A stretch of 64,000 nt of DNA from Burkholderiaceae bacterium. Its GTDB lineage: Bacteria; Pseudomonadota; Gammaproteobacteria; Burkholderiales; Burkholderiaceae_C. The position numbers and the translations under genes are program-made. The notes beneath the pieces are model-generated. The model was not told the DNA's origin and made no database searches. It was given only the letters and a program-made list of their open reading frames with translations. Shown piece after piece: positions 1 through 8,995 of this stretch. The stretch is from positions 1 through 64,000 of the forward strand of contig JAIESX010000006.1 of the NCBI GenBank assembly GCA_019745555.1. Reading direction: 5' to 3'. Every line of letters starts with the position of its first letter. The first letter of the stretch is position 1.

Positions 1-1
1 G

Positions 2-55
2 ACCAAACCCGAGCGCATCGAGTCGGCGATCCGCGCCGCGCTGGGCCTGCGTTAA
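2..55 (+). CDS. 3' end of an unidentified gene (partial)
   Basis: The window opens inside a reading frame that gives the 17 residues TKPERIESAIRAALGLR and a TAA stop. The helical, charged tail with an Ala/Leu-rich end looks like a genuine protein C-terminus, and the minus-strand hydrolase remnant begins only a few bases further on. There is too little sequence to name a family. Confidence 0.5.
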   Translation, partial: TKPERIESAIRAALGLR

Positions 56-59
56 TCCC

Positions 60-268
60 TCAACCCGCGGTCTTGAGTTCGCGCACGCGCTGCAGGTTGA
101 GCAGCGCGGCCTCGATGGCGGCGGCCGTGGCGATGGGCTGCTCCATGGGGAAGAGGTGCGAGCCATCGAGCATGGTGATGCGGCCCTTGGTGACCTTCTC
201 GGTCATGGCCATGCCCACCTGTTTCATCTCCGCCGAATGGCGCCCGCCAATAAAGGCGATCCGGCACT
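60..268 (-). pseudogene. Duplicated 3' fragment of the neighbouring alpha/beta-hydrolase gene
   Basis: Positions 72-268 are nearly identical to 1887-2083, the 3' end of the intact hydrolase gene, at a constant offset of 1815 bases with roughly ten mismatches. In the same frame the fragment still ends in a TGA at 60-62, giving a tail ...REL-K-T-A-G where the intact gene reads ...REL-K-A-G-T-T. It has no start codon of its own and begins abruptly next to the stop of the lipoprotein gene. It is therefore a remnant, left either by insertion of the lipoprotein gene with duplication of the hydrolase tail, or by decay of a tandem hydrolase copy. Mismatches increase towards the lipoprotein side. Confidence 0.85.
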
Positions 269-270
269 CG

Positions 271-1758
271 TCAGTTGACGAGCTTGCGGCAGGTGGCGAT
301 GGCGTTTTCGATCAGGTAGCCCCAGGACTTGCCATCTTTGCAGGCCCGGGCCTGTTCGTAGCCGCCGAAGCTCATCTTCTCGTAGTTCCAGCCCTTGCCC
401 AGCTTGTAGCAGCCTTGGATGGCCTCGCTGCCGAGCGAGGTCTCGGCCCATTGCTTGGCTGAATCGCGCGAGTACTCGCACTGTTTCCATGCCGCGGTGA
501 TGGTCACGTTCTGGCGCTCGTACTGGAGCTCTCGCTTCGCTTTCGGCGTCTCGGCGGGTGTTCCGGCATTCGCAACCTGGGTGCCATTGGAATTGCCCTT
601 GTCCGCATTCCGGGTCTTCGCGTCGGCACCGCCCGAATTACCGGCCTGCGCCTTCGGGGAAGCCGTAGAACCTGCGCTGGGGGGCGTGCCCGAGGTGGGC
701 GGCGACGGCTGTCCACGGCTGTTGTCACCTGCGGCGGCATCGCTGTTGGCGGGCCGACCCGGGTGGGTGCCGGCGGCATAGGTCATGGTCGCGACGCCAG
801 GCGTGACAGTCGGCGTGGCGGGGCGCTGCACGGTGACGGCAGCGGTCGGAGCCACCGGTTTCGTTGCGGGGACGGACGGCGGGGCGGGAGGCGGCGCCAT
901 CCGGAGTTGCTCGCGGTTGATTTCAGCCTGTCGGTTCAGCTGCTGCTGCACTTGCTGCTGGGTGCTCACGAAGGCAGGCTGGCTGTTCTGGGCCATCTGG
1001 TTGACCCAGGCCCGGTCCGTCTGACGCATGGCTTCCTGAGTCTCGCGGCGCGCCTGCATCGATTGACGTGCAGCTTCGGCCGCAGCAGCGCCGAAGCTCG
1101 TCGTGTAGAGGCGACGGAATCGTGCCGCCTGGGCAAACGGATCATCCGCAATAGGCTGCAACTCGGTATTGAATATGACGTAGGTGGGCTGGTAATTGGG
1201 GTTGTTGTCAAACGGAAGAAAGGTCGGGACTTTGTCCTTGTTGTACTTGTACAGGCCTCGATATCCCAATGATCCTTCTGGGATCTCGACGCCGTCAACG
1301 GGAAACATGAAGACGCCCTTATGGAGGATCTTGTACTGCTCGACGGCTGTCGACGCGTCATCTGGATAGTAGATGTAGACAAAGTCCTTGTTGTAGCGGC
1401 CCGCAAAACGCCATTGCGCAGGGCTACGGCAGTCGCCATCGGCGGCCGCGCGCCCCGTGAAAGAATTGTCTTCACCAAACTCGATCTGCCAGGCAACCGA
1501 AGTGACGACCATCAGGCTCTTGTTGCATGTCCATCGGTTGTGATCCCGACTTTGCTGGACGTGAATCTTCAGGTAGCGCGAATTGAGCGCCACGCCATCA
1601 GGGCGAACCTTGCCGGCGAGGGATTCTGCAAGTTTCATCGCCTCTGCAGGCGGAAGCCCTGTATGGACAGGCGCGCTGGCACACCCAAAAAGCCCGATGG
1701 AGACGACGATGCCCAAGAGGGCGCGGACAAGTAAAGACTGGAAGTGACGATCGGACAT
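271..1758 (-). CDS. Putative outer-membrane or periplasmic lipoprotein, function unknown
   Basis: The 495-residue product starts with a type II signal peptide: basic N-terminus, hydrophobic stretch about residues 10-24, and the lipobox L-F-G-C. An AGGGAG ribosome-binding site precedes the chosen ATG. Residues about 30-200 look globular. They are followed by a Gln/Met/Ala-rich probable coiled region, a long Pro/Ala/Thr/Gly/Ser-rich low-complexity linker, and a Cys-containing C-terminal domain of about 85 residues with four cysteines (motifs WKQCEYS, IQGCYKL, ARACKDG, IATCRKL) that could form disulphides. I do not recognise the family. The same frame stays open further upstream, but that part lies antisense to the hydrolase and is discarded. 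The gene is bracketed by two copies of the hydrolase 3' end, so it is a likely insertion. Confidence 0.8.
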   Translation of the reverse strand: MSDRHFQSLLVRALLGIVVSIGLFGCASAPVHTGLPPAEAMKLAESLAGKVRPDGVALNSRYLKIHVQQSRDHNRWTCNKSLMVVTSVAWQIEFGEDNSFTGRAAADGDCRSPAQWRFAGRYNKDFVYIYYPDDASTAVEQYKILHKGVFMFPVDGVEIPEGSLGYRGLYKYNKDKVPTFLPFDNNPNYQPTYVIFNTELQPIADDPFAQAARFRRLYTTSFGAAAAEAARQSMQARRETQEAMRQTDRAWVNQMAQNSQPAFVSTQQQVQQQLNRQAEINREQLRMAPPPAPPSVPATKPVAPTAAVTVQRPATPTVTPGVATMTYAAGTHPGRPANSDAAAGDNSRGQPSPPTSGTPPSAGSTASPKAQAGNSGGADAKTRNADKGNSNGTQVANAGTPAETPKAKRELQYERQNVTITAAWKQCEYSRDSAKQWAETSLGSEAIQGCYKLGKGWNYEKMSFGGYEQARACKDGKSWGYLIENAIATCRKLVN

Positions 1759-1871
1759 GGCGCTCCCTGGTGTGGTTTGATCTTGGAGGTGCTGACAAAG
1801 GCTAGCACAGGCCTTTTGGGCTGCCGCCACGGGGCCGGTGGCCGATCGTGCAATAGTTGACGCGCCCGGAC

Positions 1872-2714
1872 TCAGGTTGTCCCAGCCTTGAGTTCGCGCA
1901 CGCGCTGCAGGTTGAGCAGCGCGGCCTCGATGGCCGCGGCCGTGGCGATGGGCTGCTCCATGGGGAAGAGGTGCGACCCGTCGAGCATGGTGATGCGGCC
2001 CTTGGTGACCTTCTCGGTCATGGCCATGCCCACCTGTTTCATCTCCGCCGAGTGGCGCCCGCCGATGAAGGCCGCCGGGCACTTGAGTGGATGGCGCTTG
2101 AGCAGGCTGTCGAGGTGGTGCGGGATGGTGTTGTAGATCGCGGTCTCGACCTCGCGCGTGAAGCTCAGCACGCGCTTGCCGTCCTCGTCGTGCATGCCGT
2201 GCTCCACATAGTCGCGCAGCACCTGCTCGTCCCAGTGCACGAAGGCCTTCTTGTGGCGCAGATGCTCGAAGGCGGCATCGGCGTCGGGCCAGCTGTTGCG
2301 CCGCTGCTTGCTGACGGCGCCCGGTGACACGGCGCCGATGATCTGGGTGCGCTTGGCCACGCCCACGCTGGTGGCACGCCAGCCGCCGAGGATGGGCGAA
2401 TCGATCAGCAGCACACCACAGGCCAGTTCCGGGTGGCGGGCCGCGGCCATGAGGCTGAGGAAGCCGCCCAGCGAGTGGCCGATGAGGAAGGCGGTCTCGC
2501 CCGTCTTCTGCTGCTCGGCCGCGGCGAAGTCGGCCAGCTGCTGCACCAGGTGGGGCCAGTTGCTCGTGACGGGGTAGCGCTCGTCGTGGCCGTACTTCTC
2601 CACCGCCTTGACCCGGAAGCCGCGCCGGCGCAGCTCGGTGAAGAGCTTGCGATAGGTGCTGGCGGGAAAGCTGTTGCCGTGGGAGAAGATGATGGGAGGC
2701 AGGTGGCTGTTCAT
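1872..2714 (-). CDS. Alpha/beta-fold hydrolase
   Basis: This is a 280-residue serine hydrolase of the alpha/beta-hydrolase superfamily. The N-terminal strand and oxyanion turn IIFSHGNSFP and the nucleophile elbow GHSLGG (Ser near residue 100) are clear. The motif DGSHLFPMEQP near residue 250 supplies the probable catalytic His, and the acid is likely in the SFTRE or FIGGRHS region. The substrate cannot be read from the sequence; esterase or lipase-like activity is the general expectation. It starts 5 bp after the mutS stop and is probably co-transcribed with it. Its 3' end is duplicated at 60-268. Confidence 0.9.
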   Translation of the reverse strand: MNSHLPPIIFSHGNSFPASTYRKLFTELRRRGFRVKAVEKYGHDERYPVTSNWPHLVQQLADFAAAEQQKTGETAFLIGHSLGGFLSLMAAARHPELACGVLLIDSPILGGWRATSVGVAKRTQIIGAVSPGAVSKQRRNSWPDADAAFEHLRHKKAFVHWDEQVLRDYVEHGMHDEDGKRVLSFTREVETAIYNTIPHHLDSLLKRHPLKCPAAFIGGRHSAEMKQVGMAMTEKVTKGRITMLDGSHLFPMEQPIATAAAIEAALLNLQRVRELKAGTT

Positions 2715-2719
2715 AGGGA

Positions 2720-5320
2720 TCAGGATTTTGCCGCCAGTTTCTTGAGTGCGTACAGCGCGTCGAGCGCATCGCGCGGGCTCAGTGCGTCCGGGTCGATCTC
2801 GGCCAGCTGCGCCTCCACGGCGCTGGGGCCGGCGGATTCCACCACGGGTGGCGGCGCGAACAGGTCGACCTGGGCCTGGGTCTGGCTGGCGGAGTCTTCG
2901 AGCGCTTCGAGCGCATGCCGTGCGTGGTTGACCACGGCGGCGGGCATGCCGGCCAGGCGCGCGACCTGGATGCCGTAGCTGCGGCTGGCCGGCCCGGGCT
3001 GGATCTCGTGCAGGAAGACGATGTCGTGCCCCGACTCGGTGGCGCTCACGTGCACGTTCACGGCGCCATGGTGTTTGGCCGGGAACGCCGTGAGTTCGAA
3101 ATAGTGCGTGGCGAAGAGCGTGAACGCCTGGGTCTTGTCGTGCAGCTGGGTGGCGATGGCCCCGGCGAGCGCCAGGCCGTCGAAGGTGGAGGTGCCGCGG
3201 CCGATCTCGTCCATCAGCACGAGTGACTGCGGCGTGGCCGCGTGCAGGATCTGCGCGGCCTCGGTCATCTCCAGCATGAAGGTGGACTGGGCGTTGGCCA
3301 GGTCGTCGGCCGCGCCGATGCGGGTGTGGATGGCGTCGATGGGGCCGAGGCGGCAGGCACTGGCCGGCACATAGGAGCCCATGGAGGCCAGCAGCACGAT
3401 GAGGGCTACCTGGCGCATATAGGTCGACTTACCGCCCATGTTGGGGCCGGTGATGATCTGCATGCGCTGCTTCACACCCAGGCGCGTGTCGTTGGCGATG
3501 AAGGCGCCGGCGCTGGTCTCGGCCAGGCGGGCCTGTACCACGGGATGGCGGCCGGCCGTGATGTCGATGCAGGGCTCGGCGGCAAACTGCGGCGCACACC
3601 AGTCCAGCGTGAGCGAGCGTTCGGTCAGCGTGCACAGCACGTCCAGCGTGGCCAGCGCCCTGGCCGTGCGCGTGAGCGCGGGGATGTGCGGCTCGATCTG
3701 GTCGAGCAGTTGCTCGTAGAGCCACTTCTCGCGGGCCAGCGCGCGCTCCTGTGCGGAGAGCGCCTTGTCCTCGAAGGCCTTGAGCTCGGGGGTGATGAAG
3801 CGTTCGGCGTTCTTGAGCGTCTGGCGGCGGCGGTAGTCCTCGGGCACGCGGTCCAGGTTGCTGGACGTGACCTCGATGTAGAAGCCGTGCACCTTGTTGT
3901 ACTGCACGCGCAGGTTGGCGATGCCGCTGCGCGCGCGCTCGCGGGTTTCGAGCTCGAGCAGGAAGCCGTCGCAGTTGGTCTGGATGGCACGCAGCTCGTC
4001 GAGTTCGGCGTCGAAACCGTGGTTGATCACGCCGCCGTCGCGCACCAGGACCGCCGGCTCCGGCAGGATGGCGCGCGCCAGCAGTTCGGCGCAGCCTGCG
4101 GGCGGGCGCAGCTGCTGGGCGATCTGGCCCAGCAGTCCCGTCTGGCCTTCCAGCACAGGCGAGAACTGCTCTGTTTTTTGTAGCGTCTGCTGCAGGGCCA
4201 CGAGTTCGCGCGGGCGCACCTGGCGCAGGGCGATACGCGCGGTGATGCGCTCCACGTCGCTGCAGCCCTTGAGCTGCTCGCGCAGCTTCTGCCAGGGGCC
4301 GCCGCGCAGGGCGGTGATGGCGTCGAGCCGCTGCTGGGCCGGGCCGCGGTCACGCGCGGGTTCGAGCAGCCAGCTCTTGAGCAGACGGCTGCCCATGCCG
4401 GTCATGCAGGTGTCGAGCAGGGAGAACAGGGTGGGGCTGTCCTCGCCGCGCAGGGTCTGCACCAGTTCGAGGTTGCGGCGTGTGGTCTGAGGCAGGTCGA
4501 TGAGCTGGTCGTTGCGCTGCACACGCACGCCGTGCACATGGCTGAGTGCCCGGCCCTGGGTGTGCTCGGCATAGGCCAGCAGGGCGGCGGCGGCCGCATG
4601 GGCCTGGGGCAGCTCCGTGGCACCCCAGGCGGCCAGGCTGGCGGCCTTGAGCTGTTCCAGCAGCTTGTTCTGGCCCAGGGTGCTGTCGAACTGCCACTCG
4701 GGCCGCAGGGCGAGTGCGATGCCTGTGGCCTGCCTGATCTGCTGCAGGCGCTGTTCGAAGACCGGCGTGCAGCCCGCGCTATAGATCAGCTCACCCGGGG
4801 CGATGCGTGCCAGCCATTCGGGTAGTTCATCGGGTGTGCACTCGGCCAGGTTCACCTCGCCCTGGGTCACGCTGAGCCAGGCCAGGCCCACGGCGTTGCG
4901 CGGGCCCTGGTGCACGGCCAGCAGCAGGGATTCGGATTTCTCGTTGAGCAGGGCACTGTCGGTCAGTGTCCCCGGCGTGACCACGCGCACCACCTTGCGC
5001 TCCACCGGCCCCTTGGACGCGGCCACGTCGCCCACCTGCTCGCAGATGGCCACCGACTCGCCGAGCTTGATGAGCCGGGCGAGATAGGTCTCGACCGAAT
5101 GGAAGGGCACGCCGGCCATGACCACAGGCTGGCCGGCCGACTGGCCACGCTGGGTGAGCGTGATGTCCAGCAGGCGCGCGGCCTTCTCGGCATCGCCGTA
5201 GAAGAGCTCGTAGAAGTCGCCCATGCGATAGAAGAGCAGCGTGTCGGGGTACCCGGCCTTGAGGCCGAGGTACTGCTGCATCATGGGTGTGTGGGAGGCG
5301 AGATCGGCCGGGGTGGACAT
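2720..5320 (-). CDS. mutS: DNA mismatch repair protein MutS
   Basis: MutS recognises mispaired and small looped-out bases and recruits MutL. The 866-residue length is typical. The N-terminal mismatch-binding domain has the Phe-x-Glu motif in GDFYELF about residue 37. Connector, core and clamp domains follow, then the ATPase with Walker [10 protein letters not shown] about residue 625, Walker [17 protein letters not shown] and the FATHYFELT motif. The C-terminal helical region ends in [12 protein letters not shown]. The start [18 protein letters not shown] fits the family, because the MMQQYL element lies just after the N-terminus in most homologues. It is transcribed divergently from the sensor gene at 5439. 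Confidence 0.98.
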   Translation of the reverse strand: MSTPADLASHTPMMQQYLGLKAGYPDTLLFYRMGDFYELFYGDAEKAARLLDITLTQRGQSAGQPVVMAGVPFHSVETYLARLIKLGESVAICEQVGDVAASKGPVERKVVRVVTPGTLTDSALLNEKSESLLLAVHQGPRNAVGLAWLSVTQGEVNLAECTPDELPEWLARIAPGELIYSAGCTPVFEQRLQQIRQATGIALALRPEWQFDSTLGQNKLLEQLKAASLAAWGATELPQAHAAAAALLAYAEHTQGRALSHVHGVRVQRNDQLIDLPQTTRRNLELVQTLRGEDSPTLFSLLDTCMTGMGSRLLKSWLLEPARDRGPAQQRLDAITALRGGPWQKLREQLKGCSDVERITARIALRQVRPRELVALQQTLQKTEQFSPVLEGQTGLLGQIAQQLRPPAGCAELLARAILPEPAVLVRDGGVINHGFDAELDELRAIQTNCDGFLLELETRERARSGIANLRVQYNKVHGFYIEVTSSNLDRVPEDYRRRQTLKNAERFITPELKAFEDKALSAQERALAREKWLYEQLLDQIEPHIPALTRTARALATLDVLCTLTERSLTLDWCAPQFAAEPCIDITAGRHPVVQARLAETSAGAFIANDTRLGVKQRMQIITGPNMGGKSTYMRQVALIVLLASMGSYVPASACRLGPIDAIHTRIGAADDLANAQSTFMLEMTEAAQILHAATPQSLVLMDEIGRGTSTFDGLALAGAIATQLHDKTQAFTLFATHYFELTAFPAKHHGAVNVHVSATESGHDIVFLHEIQPGPASRSYGIQVARLAGMPAAVVNHARHALEALEDSASQTQAQVDLFAPPPVVESAGPSAVEAQLAEIDPDALSPRDALDALYALKKLAAKS

Positions 5321-5438
5321 AAGCGGTCGAGTCTATCAACACCGGGCAAGTCCCCGGTTCTGGTGCCTCGGCACGCCGCTACACTGTACGGCCGCGAAAA
5401 AAAGCGCAAGTGTTCATTCACATACGGGTGGGGGTTCC

Positions 5439-6317
5439 ATGGGTCTGCGTCTCAAATTCAACCTGGTGCTGGTGGTCGTCTTCCTGATCGGTTTCGGTGC
5501 CGCGGGCATGATCTCGCGCCAGCTGCTGCAGGACAACGCACGCGATGAAGTGGTGCGCAACGCGCGCCTGATGATGGAGGCCGCCCTGGCTGTGCGCAGC
5601 TACACGGTGGACCAGGTCAAGCCGCATCTGGACCCGATGCTGGTCGAAGTCTTCCTGCCGCAGACGGTGCCGGCCTATGCCGCGACCGAGACCCTGGCCT
5701 CGGTGCAGAAGAAGTACCCGGGTTACAGCTACAAGGAAGCCACGCTGAACCCGACCAACCCGCGCGACCGCACCACGGACTGGGAGGCCGACATCGTGCA
5801 CCAGTTCCGCAACGACGCGCAGACCACCGAGGTGATCTCCGAGCGCCTGGCCGCCACCGGCCGTGTGCTCTACATCGCCAAGCCCATCCAGATCACCAAC
5901 GCCGCCTGCCTGAGCTGCCACAGCGTGCCGGCTGCCGCGCCGCCGAGCATGCTCAAGATCTACGGCGAGGCCAACGGCTTCGGCTGGAAGCACAACGAGA
6001 TCATCGGCGCGCAGGTGGTGACCGTGCCCATGGACATCCCGGTGCAGAACGCCGACCGCGCGCTCAAGACCTTCCTGCTCTCGCTGGCCGGTGTCTTCCT
6101 CATGGTCTTCATCGTGCTCAACCTCATGCTGAGCTGGCTCATCGTGCGGCCCATCCGCCGCATGGCCCAGGCCGCGGACCAGGTGAGCACGGGCAATTTC
6201 GACGTACCGGAATTTTCCGAGCGTGGCAAGGACGAGGTGGCCGTGCTGGGTGGCGCCTTCAACCGCATGCGCCGCAGCCTGGACAAGGCCATGCAGATGA
6301 TCGACCGCGGCGAATGA
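5439..6317 (+). CDS. Membrane sensor with a DUF3365/Tll0287-like c-heme domain and HAMP domain
   Basis: The 292-residue protein has an N-terminal membrane segment (about residues 7-25), a periplasmic domain of the Tll0287/DUF3365 type, a second membrane segment (about 205-230) and a HAMP domain to the C-terminus. The periplasmic domain carries a CLSCH heme c attachment motif near residue 152, after the sequence AKPIQITNA typical of these redox or gas sensors. There is no output domain after HAMP, so signalling must pass to a partner. The kinase-cyclase gene begins 40 bp downstream on the same strand and is the obvious candidate. The start was set by a G-rich ribosome-binding site and the membrane segment immediately after it. 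Confidence 0.85.
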   Translation: MGLRLKFNLVLVVVFLIGFGAAGMISRQLLQDNARDEVVRNARLMMEAALAVRSYTVDQVKPHLDPMLVEVFLPQTVPAYAATETLASVQKKYPGYSYKEATLNPTNPRDRTTDWEADIVHQFRNDAQTTEVISERLAATGRVLYIAKPIQITNAACLSCHSVPAAAPPSMLKIYGEANGFGWKHNEIIGAQVVTVPMDIPVQNADRALKTFLLSLAGVFLMVFIVLNLMLSWLIVRPIRRMAQAADQVSTGNFDVPEFSERGKDEVAVLGGAFNRMRRSLDKAMQMIDRGE

Positions 6318-6357
6318 GCAGGGCGGTGATGAGCAGGACGGCAGGCGGAGGGGCAGC

Positions 6358-8460
6358 GTGAGCGCGGGCGAGGAGGCCGGCCGGGCGCGCGCGCCCGATA
6401 CGGCGGCGCTGGCGCCGGGCCAGGCCATCCATGAGTACCGCATCGAGCGCGTGCTCGGCGGCGGCGGCTTCGGCATCACCTACCTCGCGCAGGACGCCAA
6501 CCTGCAGCTGCCCGTGGCCATCAAGGAGTATTTCCCGGCCCATGTGGCGGTGCGCGGCAGCGACAACGCGGTGAGCGTGCGTTCTGCCGAGGCTGCGGAG
6601 CGCTTCGATTGGGGGCTGGAGCGCTTCATCGACGAGGCGCGTGCACTGGCGTCCTTCCGCCATCCCAACATCGTGCGCGTGCTGCGCTACTTCAAGGACA
6701 ACGGCACGGCCTACATCGTGATGGACTACGAGTCCGGCGACCCGCTCAAGCACTGGGTGTCGCGCCAGCCGGGCCTGGACCAGGCCGCGCTGCTGCGCCT
6801 GGTCTTCCCGCTGCTCGACGGGCTGGAGGCGGTGCACAAGCTCAATTTCCTGCACCGCGACATCAAGCCCGACAACATCTACATCCGCGCCGACGGCAGC
6901 CCCGTGCTGCTGGACTTCGGCGCCGCGCGCCGCGTCAGCCAGGAACACGACATGACCAACATCGTGAGCCCGGGCTTCGCGCCGTTCGAGCAGTACCACA
7001 GCAAGGGCAACCAGGGGCCGTGGACCGATCTCTATTCACTGGGCGCGGTGCTGTACTGGCTGGCCACCGGGCGCAAGCCGCTGGAGGCCGCCGCGCGCGT
7101 GCGCGAGGACAGCATGCCCAAGGCCGTGGACGTGGCCAGCCGCGCGGCCTTTGGTGAGGCGCTGTTGCGCGCCATCGACTGGGCGCTCCAGCCCAACGAG
7201 CAGGACCGGCCGCAGAACGTGGCTGCGCTGCGCGAGGCCTTGCGTGAGGCCGCACGCGAGCGCGGCGGCGAAGCGACCGAACTGGCCACGCAGCTGCGCA
7301 CCCAGTTGCAGACCCAGGTGATGGAGGTGCCGCGCAGTGCCTCGCGCCCGAGCGAGGACACGACGCGCAAGAACGTGCTGGGCACCATCATGTTCCTGGA
7401 CCTGGTGGGTTACTCCAAGCGCAGCGTGGACCAGCAGGTGGCGATCAAGACGCAATTCAACGAGCTCGTGAGCCGGGCCATCGACGGTGTGGACGCCTCC
7501 TCGCGCATCATGCTGGACACGGGCGACGGCGCGGCCATCTGCTTCCTCGGCGACCCCGAGGAGGCGCTGGTCTCGGCCCGGCTGCTGCGCGACCTGCTGC
7601 GCCACAAGTACCACGAGAAGCTCTCGCTGCGCGTGGGCCTGCACCTGGGGCCGGTGCGCATGCTCAAGGACATCAACGACCGCGTCAACGTGGTGGGCGA
7701 CGGCATCAACGTCGCGCAGCGCATCATGGATTTCTCCACCGCGAACCAGATCATGGTCTCGCGCGCCTACTTCGACGTGATCTCGCGCATCAGCGACGGT
7801 GCCGACGGTCTGTTCGAATTCCTTGGCGAGCGTTACGACAAGCACGAACGGGCCCACGAGATCTACCGCCTGCTCGATCAGCCGGGCGCCCGCGCGCCCG
7901 TGAATGACGAAGCCACGACGCTGCTCGCCGCCGACCTGCCCTCGATCCCGGCCGAAGAAGTGCAGGGCATCGAAGCCGAACTCACGCGCGCCATCGGCCC
8001 GCTGGCCCAGGTGCTCATGAAAAAGACGCTGGGCCGTGCGAGCGATGCGCAGGGCCTGCGCGAACTGCTGGCGGTGTCCATCCAGGATGCCGCCGCGCGC
8101 GAGGCCTTCATCCAGTGCCGTCACAGCACCTCGGTGCGCAGCCACTCGCTGAGCCAGCCCTTGACCCAGCCCCTGACCACGCAGCCGCCGGGGGCGGCTG
8201 CCGGCGCGCGCGGCTCACGTACCGTTCCCATCTCGGGGCGGGGCCCCACGAGCGGTGTGCCTAACTTCGAGCCCGCCCAGCTCGAGCCGCTGGAGCGCGC
8301 CCTGAGCCAGCACATCGGTCCGCTGGCGCGCACCCTGGTGCGGCGCGAGGCCGCAAAACACCAGGACTGGAACGCACTGGTGCAGGCCCTGGCGCAGGAC
8401 ATCGACAAGGCCGCGGATCGCCAGCGCTTTGTCGCCGCGGCGGGGAAGCTGCCGCACTGA
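6358..8460 (+). CDS. Ser/Thr protein kinase fused to a class III cyclase-like domain and two C-terminal repeats
   Basis: The 700-residue protein starts at a GTG behind GGAGGGG. Residues about 20-290 form a eukaryotic-type kinase: glycine loop GGGGFGITY, lysine in VAIKEY, catalytic loop HRDIKPDN about 167, DFGAAR about 186, and a P-G-F-A-P-F-E activation segment. Residues about 340-510 are a class III nucleotide cyclase fold: metal aspartates in FLDLVGY and TGDG, and Asn/Arg in the INVAQR helix. The position usually held by the purine-selecting Lys is not Lys (RIMLDTGDG), so activity or substrate may differ. Two related repeats of about 55 residues follow (IGPLAQVLMKK and IGPLARTLVRR), resembling the DUF8082-type module. 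It probably works with the upstream heme/HAMP sensor. Confidence 0.9.
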   Translation: MSAGEEAGRARAPDTAALAPGQAIHEYRIERVLGGGGFGITYLAQDANLQLPVAIKEYFPAHVAVRGSDNAVSVRSAEAAERFDWGLERFIDEARALASFRHPNIVRVLRYFKDNGTAYIVMDYESGDPLKHWVSRQPGLDQAALLRLVFPLLDGLEAVHKLNFLHRDIKPDNIYIRADGSPVLLDFGAARRVSQEHDMTNIVSPGFAPFEQYHSKGNQGPWTDLYSLGAVLYWLATGRKPLEAAARVREDSMPKAVDVASRAAFGEALLRAIDWALQPNEQDRPQNVAALREALREAARERGGEATELATQLRTQLQTQVMEVPRSASRPSEDTTRKNVLGTIMFLDLVGYSKRSVDQQVAIKTQFNELVSRAIDGVDASSRIMLDTGDGAAICFLGDPEEALVSARLLRDLLRHKYHEKLSLRVGLHLGPVRMLKDINDRVNVVGDGINVAQRIMDFSTANQIMVSRAYFDVISRISDGADGLFEFLGERYDKHERAHEIYRLLDQPGARAPVNDEATTLLAADLPSIPAEEVQGIEAELTRAIGPLAQVLMKKTLGRASDAQGLRELLAVSIQDAAAREAFIQCRHSTSVRSHSLSQPLTQPLTTQPPGAAAGARGSRTVPISGRGPTSGVPNFEPAQLEPLERALSQHIGPLARTLVRREAAKHQDWNALVQALAQDIDKAADRQRFVAAAGKLPH

Positions 8461-8505
8461 GAGGTGGCGGCTGCCTGTCAGGCGCCGCCCTCAGGCTTGG
8501 TCCGT

Positions 8506-8985
8506 TCAGCGCGCGGAGAGCCGGGCAGATAAGGTGGCGTAGAGCCAGCCCGCCAGCACCGCGCCCGCGGCCATGGCCAGCAGGCCGGGCAGGCCCCGGG
8601 TGGCGTCGATGAACACCGGCATGGGTGCGGCCGCGTCCACCGCGCGCACCGCCGCCACCATGCCCCCCCCAGCGGCCAGGGCCAGCAGGGCGCTGCGCCC
8701 GGCAGGCCACCAGCGGGCCAGGCCGCTGGCCACCGGCAGCGCGATCAGCCAGCCCGTGGCCAGGATGCCGCCATAGACCGGCGCAAAGCCCATCAGGTCT
8801 TGCCCCAACACCCGCAGCCAGTCGGCGGCCGGGATGTTGACGCCCACGTCGACGAGCGCCTGCAGGTTCCAGACCGTCTGCACCACCGAGCCCCAGGCCG
8901 CTGCCAGCACCCAGGCCAGCAGCAACAGCCCTGCGCGCCGCGTCCAGCGGGACCTTGGGGCATCATGGCGGGCATCGTCTTTCAT
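8506..8985 (-). CDS. Small integral membrane protein of unknown function
   Basis: About 159 residues with four likely membrane helices: around LLLLAWVLAAAWGSVVQTVW, the VYGGILATGWLIALP segment, LLALAAGGGMVAAV and GLLAMAAGAVLAGWLY. No catalytic motif is evident and I do not recognise the family. I chose the Met at 8985 (MKDDARH). Met 8994 is possible but leaves one base between its start codon and that of the divergent sugar dehydrogenase, and neither has a clear ribosome-binding site. Its stop faces the kinase-cyclase stop across 45 bp. Confidence 0.65.
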   Translation of the reverse strand: MKDDARHDAPRSRWTRRAGLLLLAWVLAAAWGSVVQTVWNLQALVDVGVNIPAADWLRVLGQDLMGFAPVYGGILATGWLIALPVASGLARWWPAGRSALLALAAGGGMVAAVRAVDAAAPMPVFIDATRGLPGLLAMAAGAVLAGWLYATLSARLSAR

Positions 8986-8995
8986 GCGTGCCATT

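Noticed and set aside
271-2769. A single open frame of 832 codons on the minus strand across the lipoprotein and hydrolase region
   Set aside because: Its first 340 codons run in another frame over the hydrolase, whose own frame has clear catalytic motifs. The lipoprotein signal peptide and ribosome-binding site define a start at 1758.
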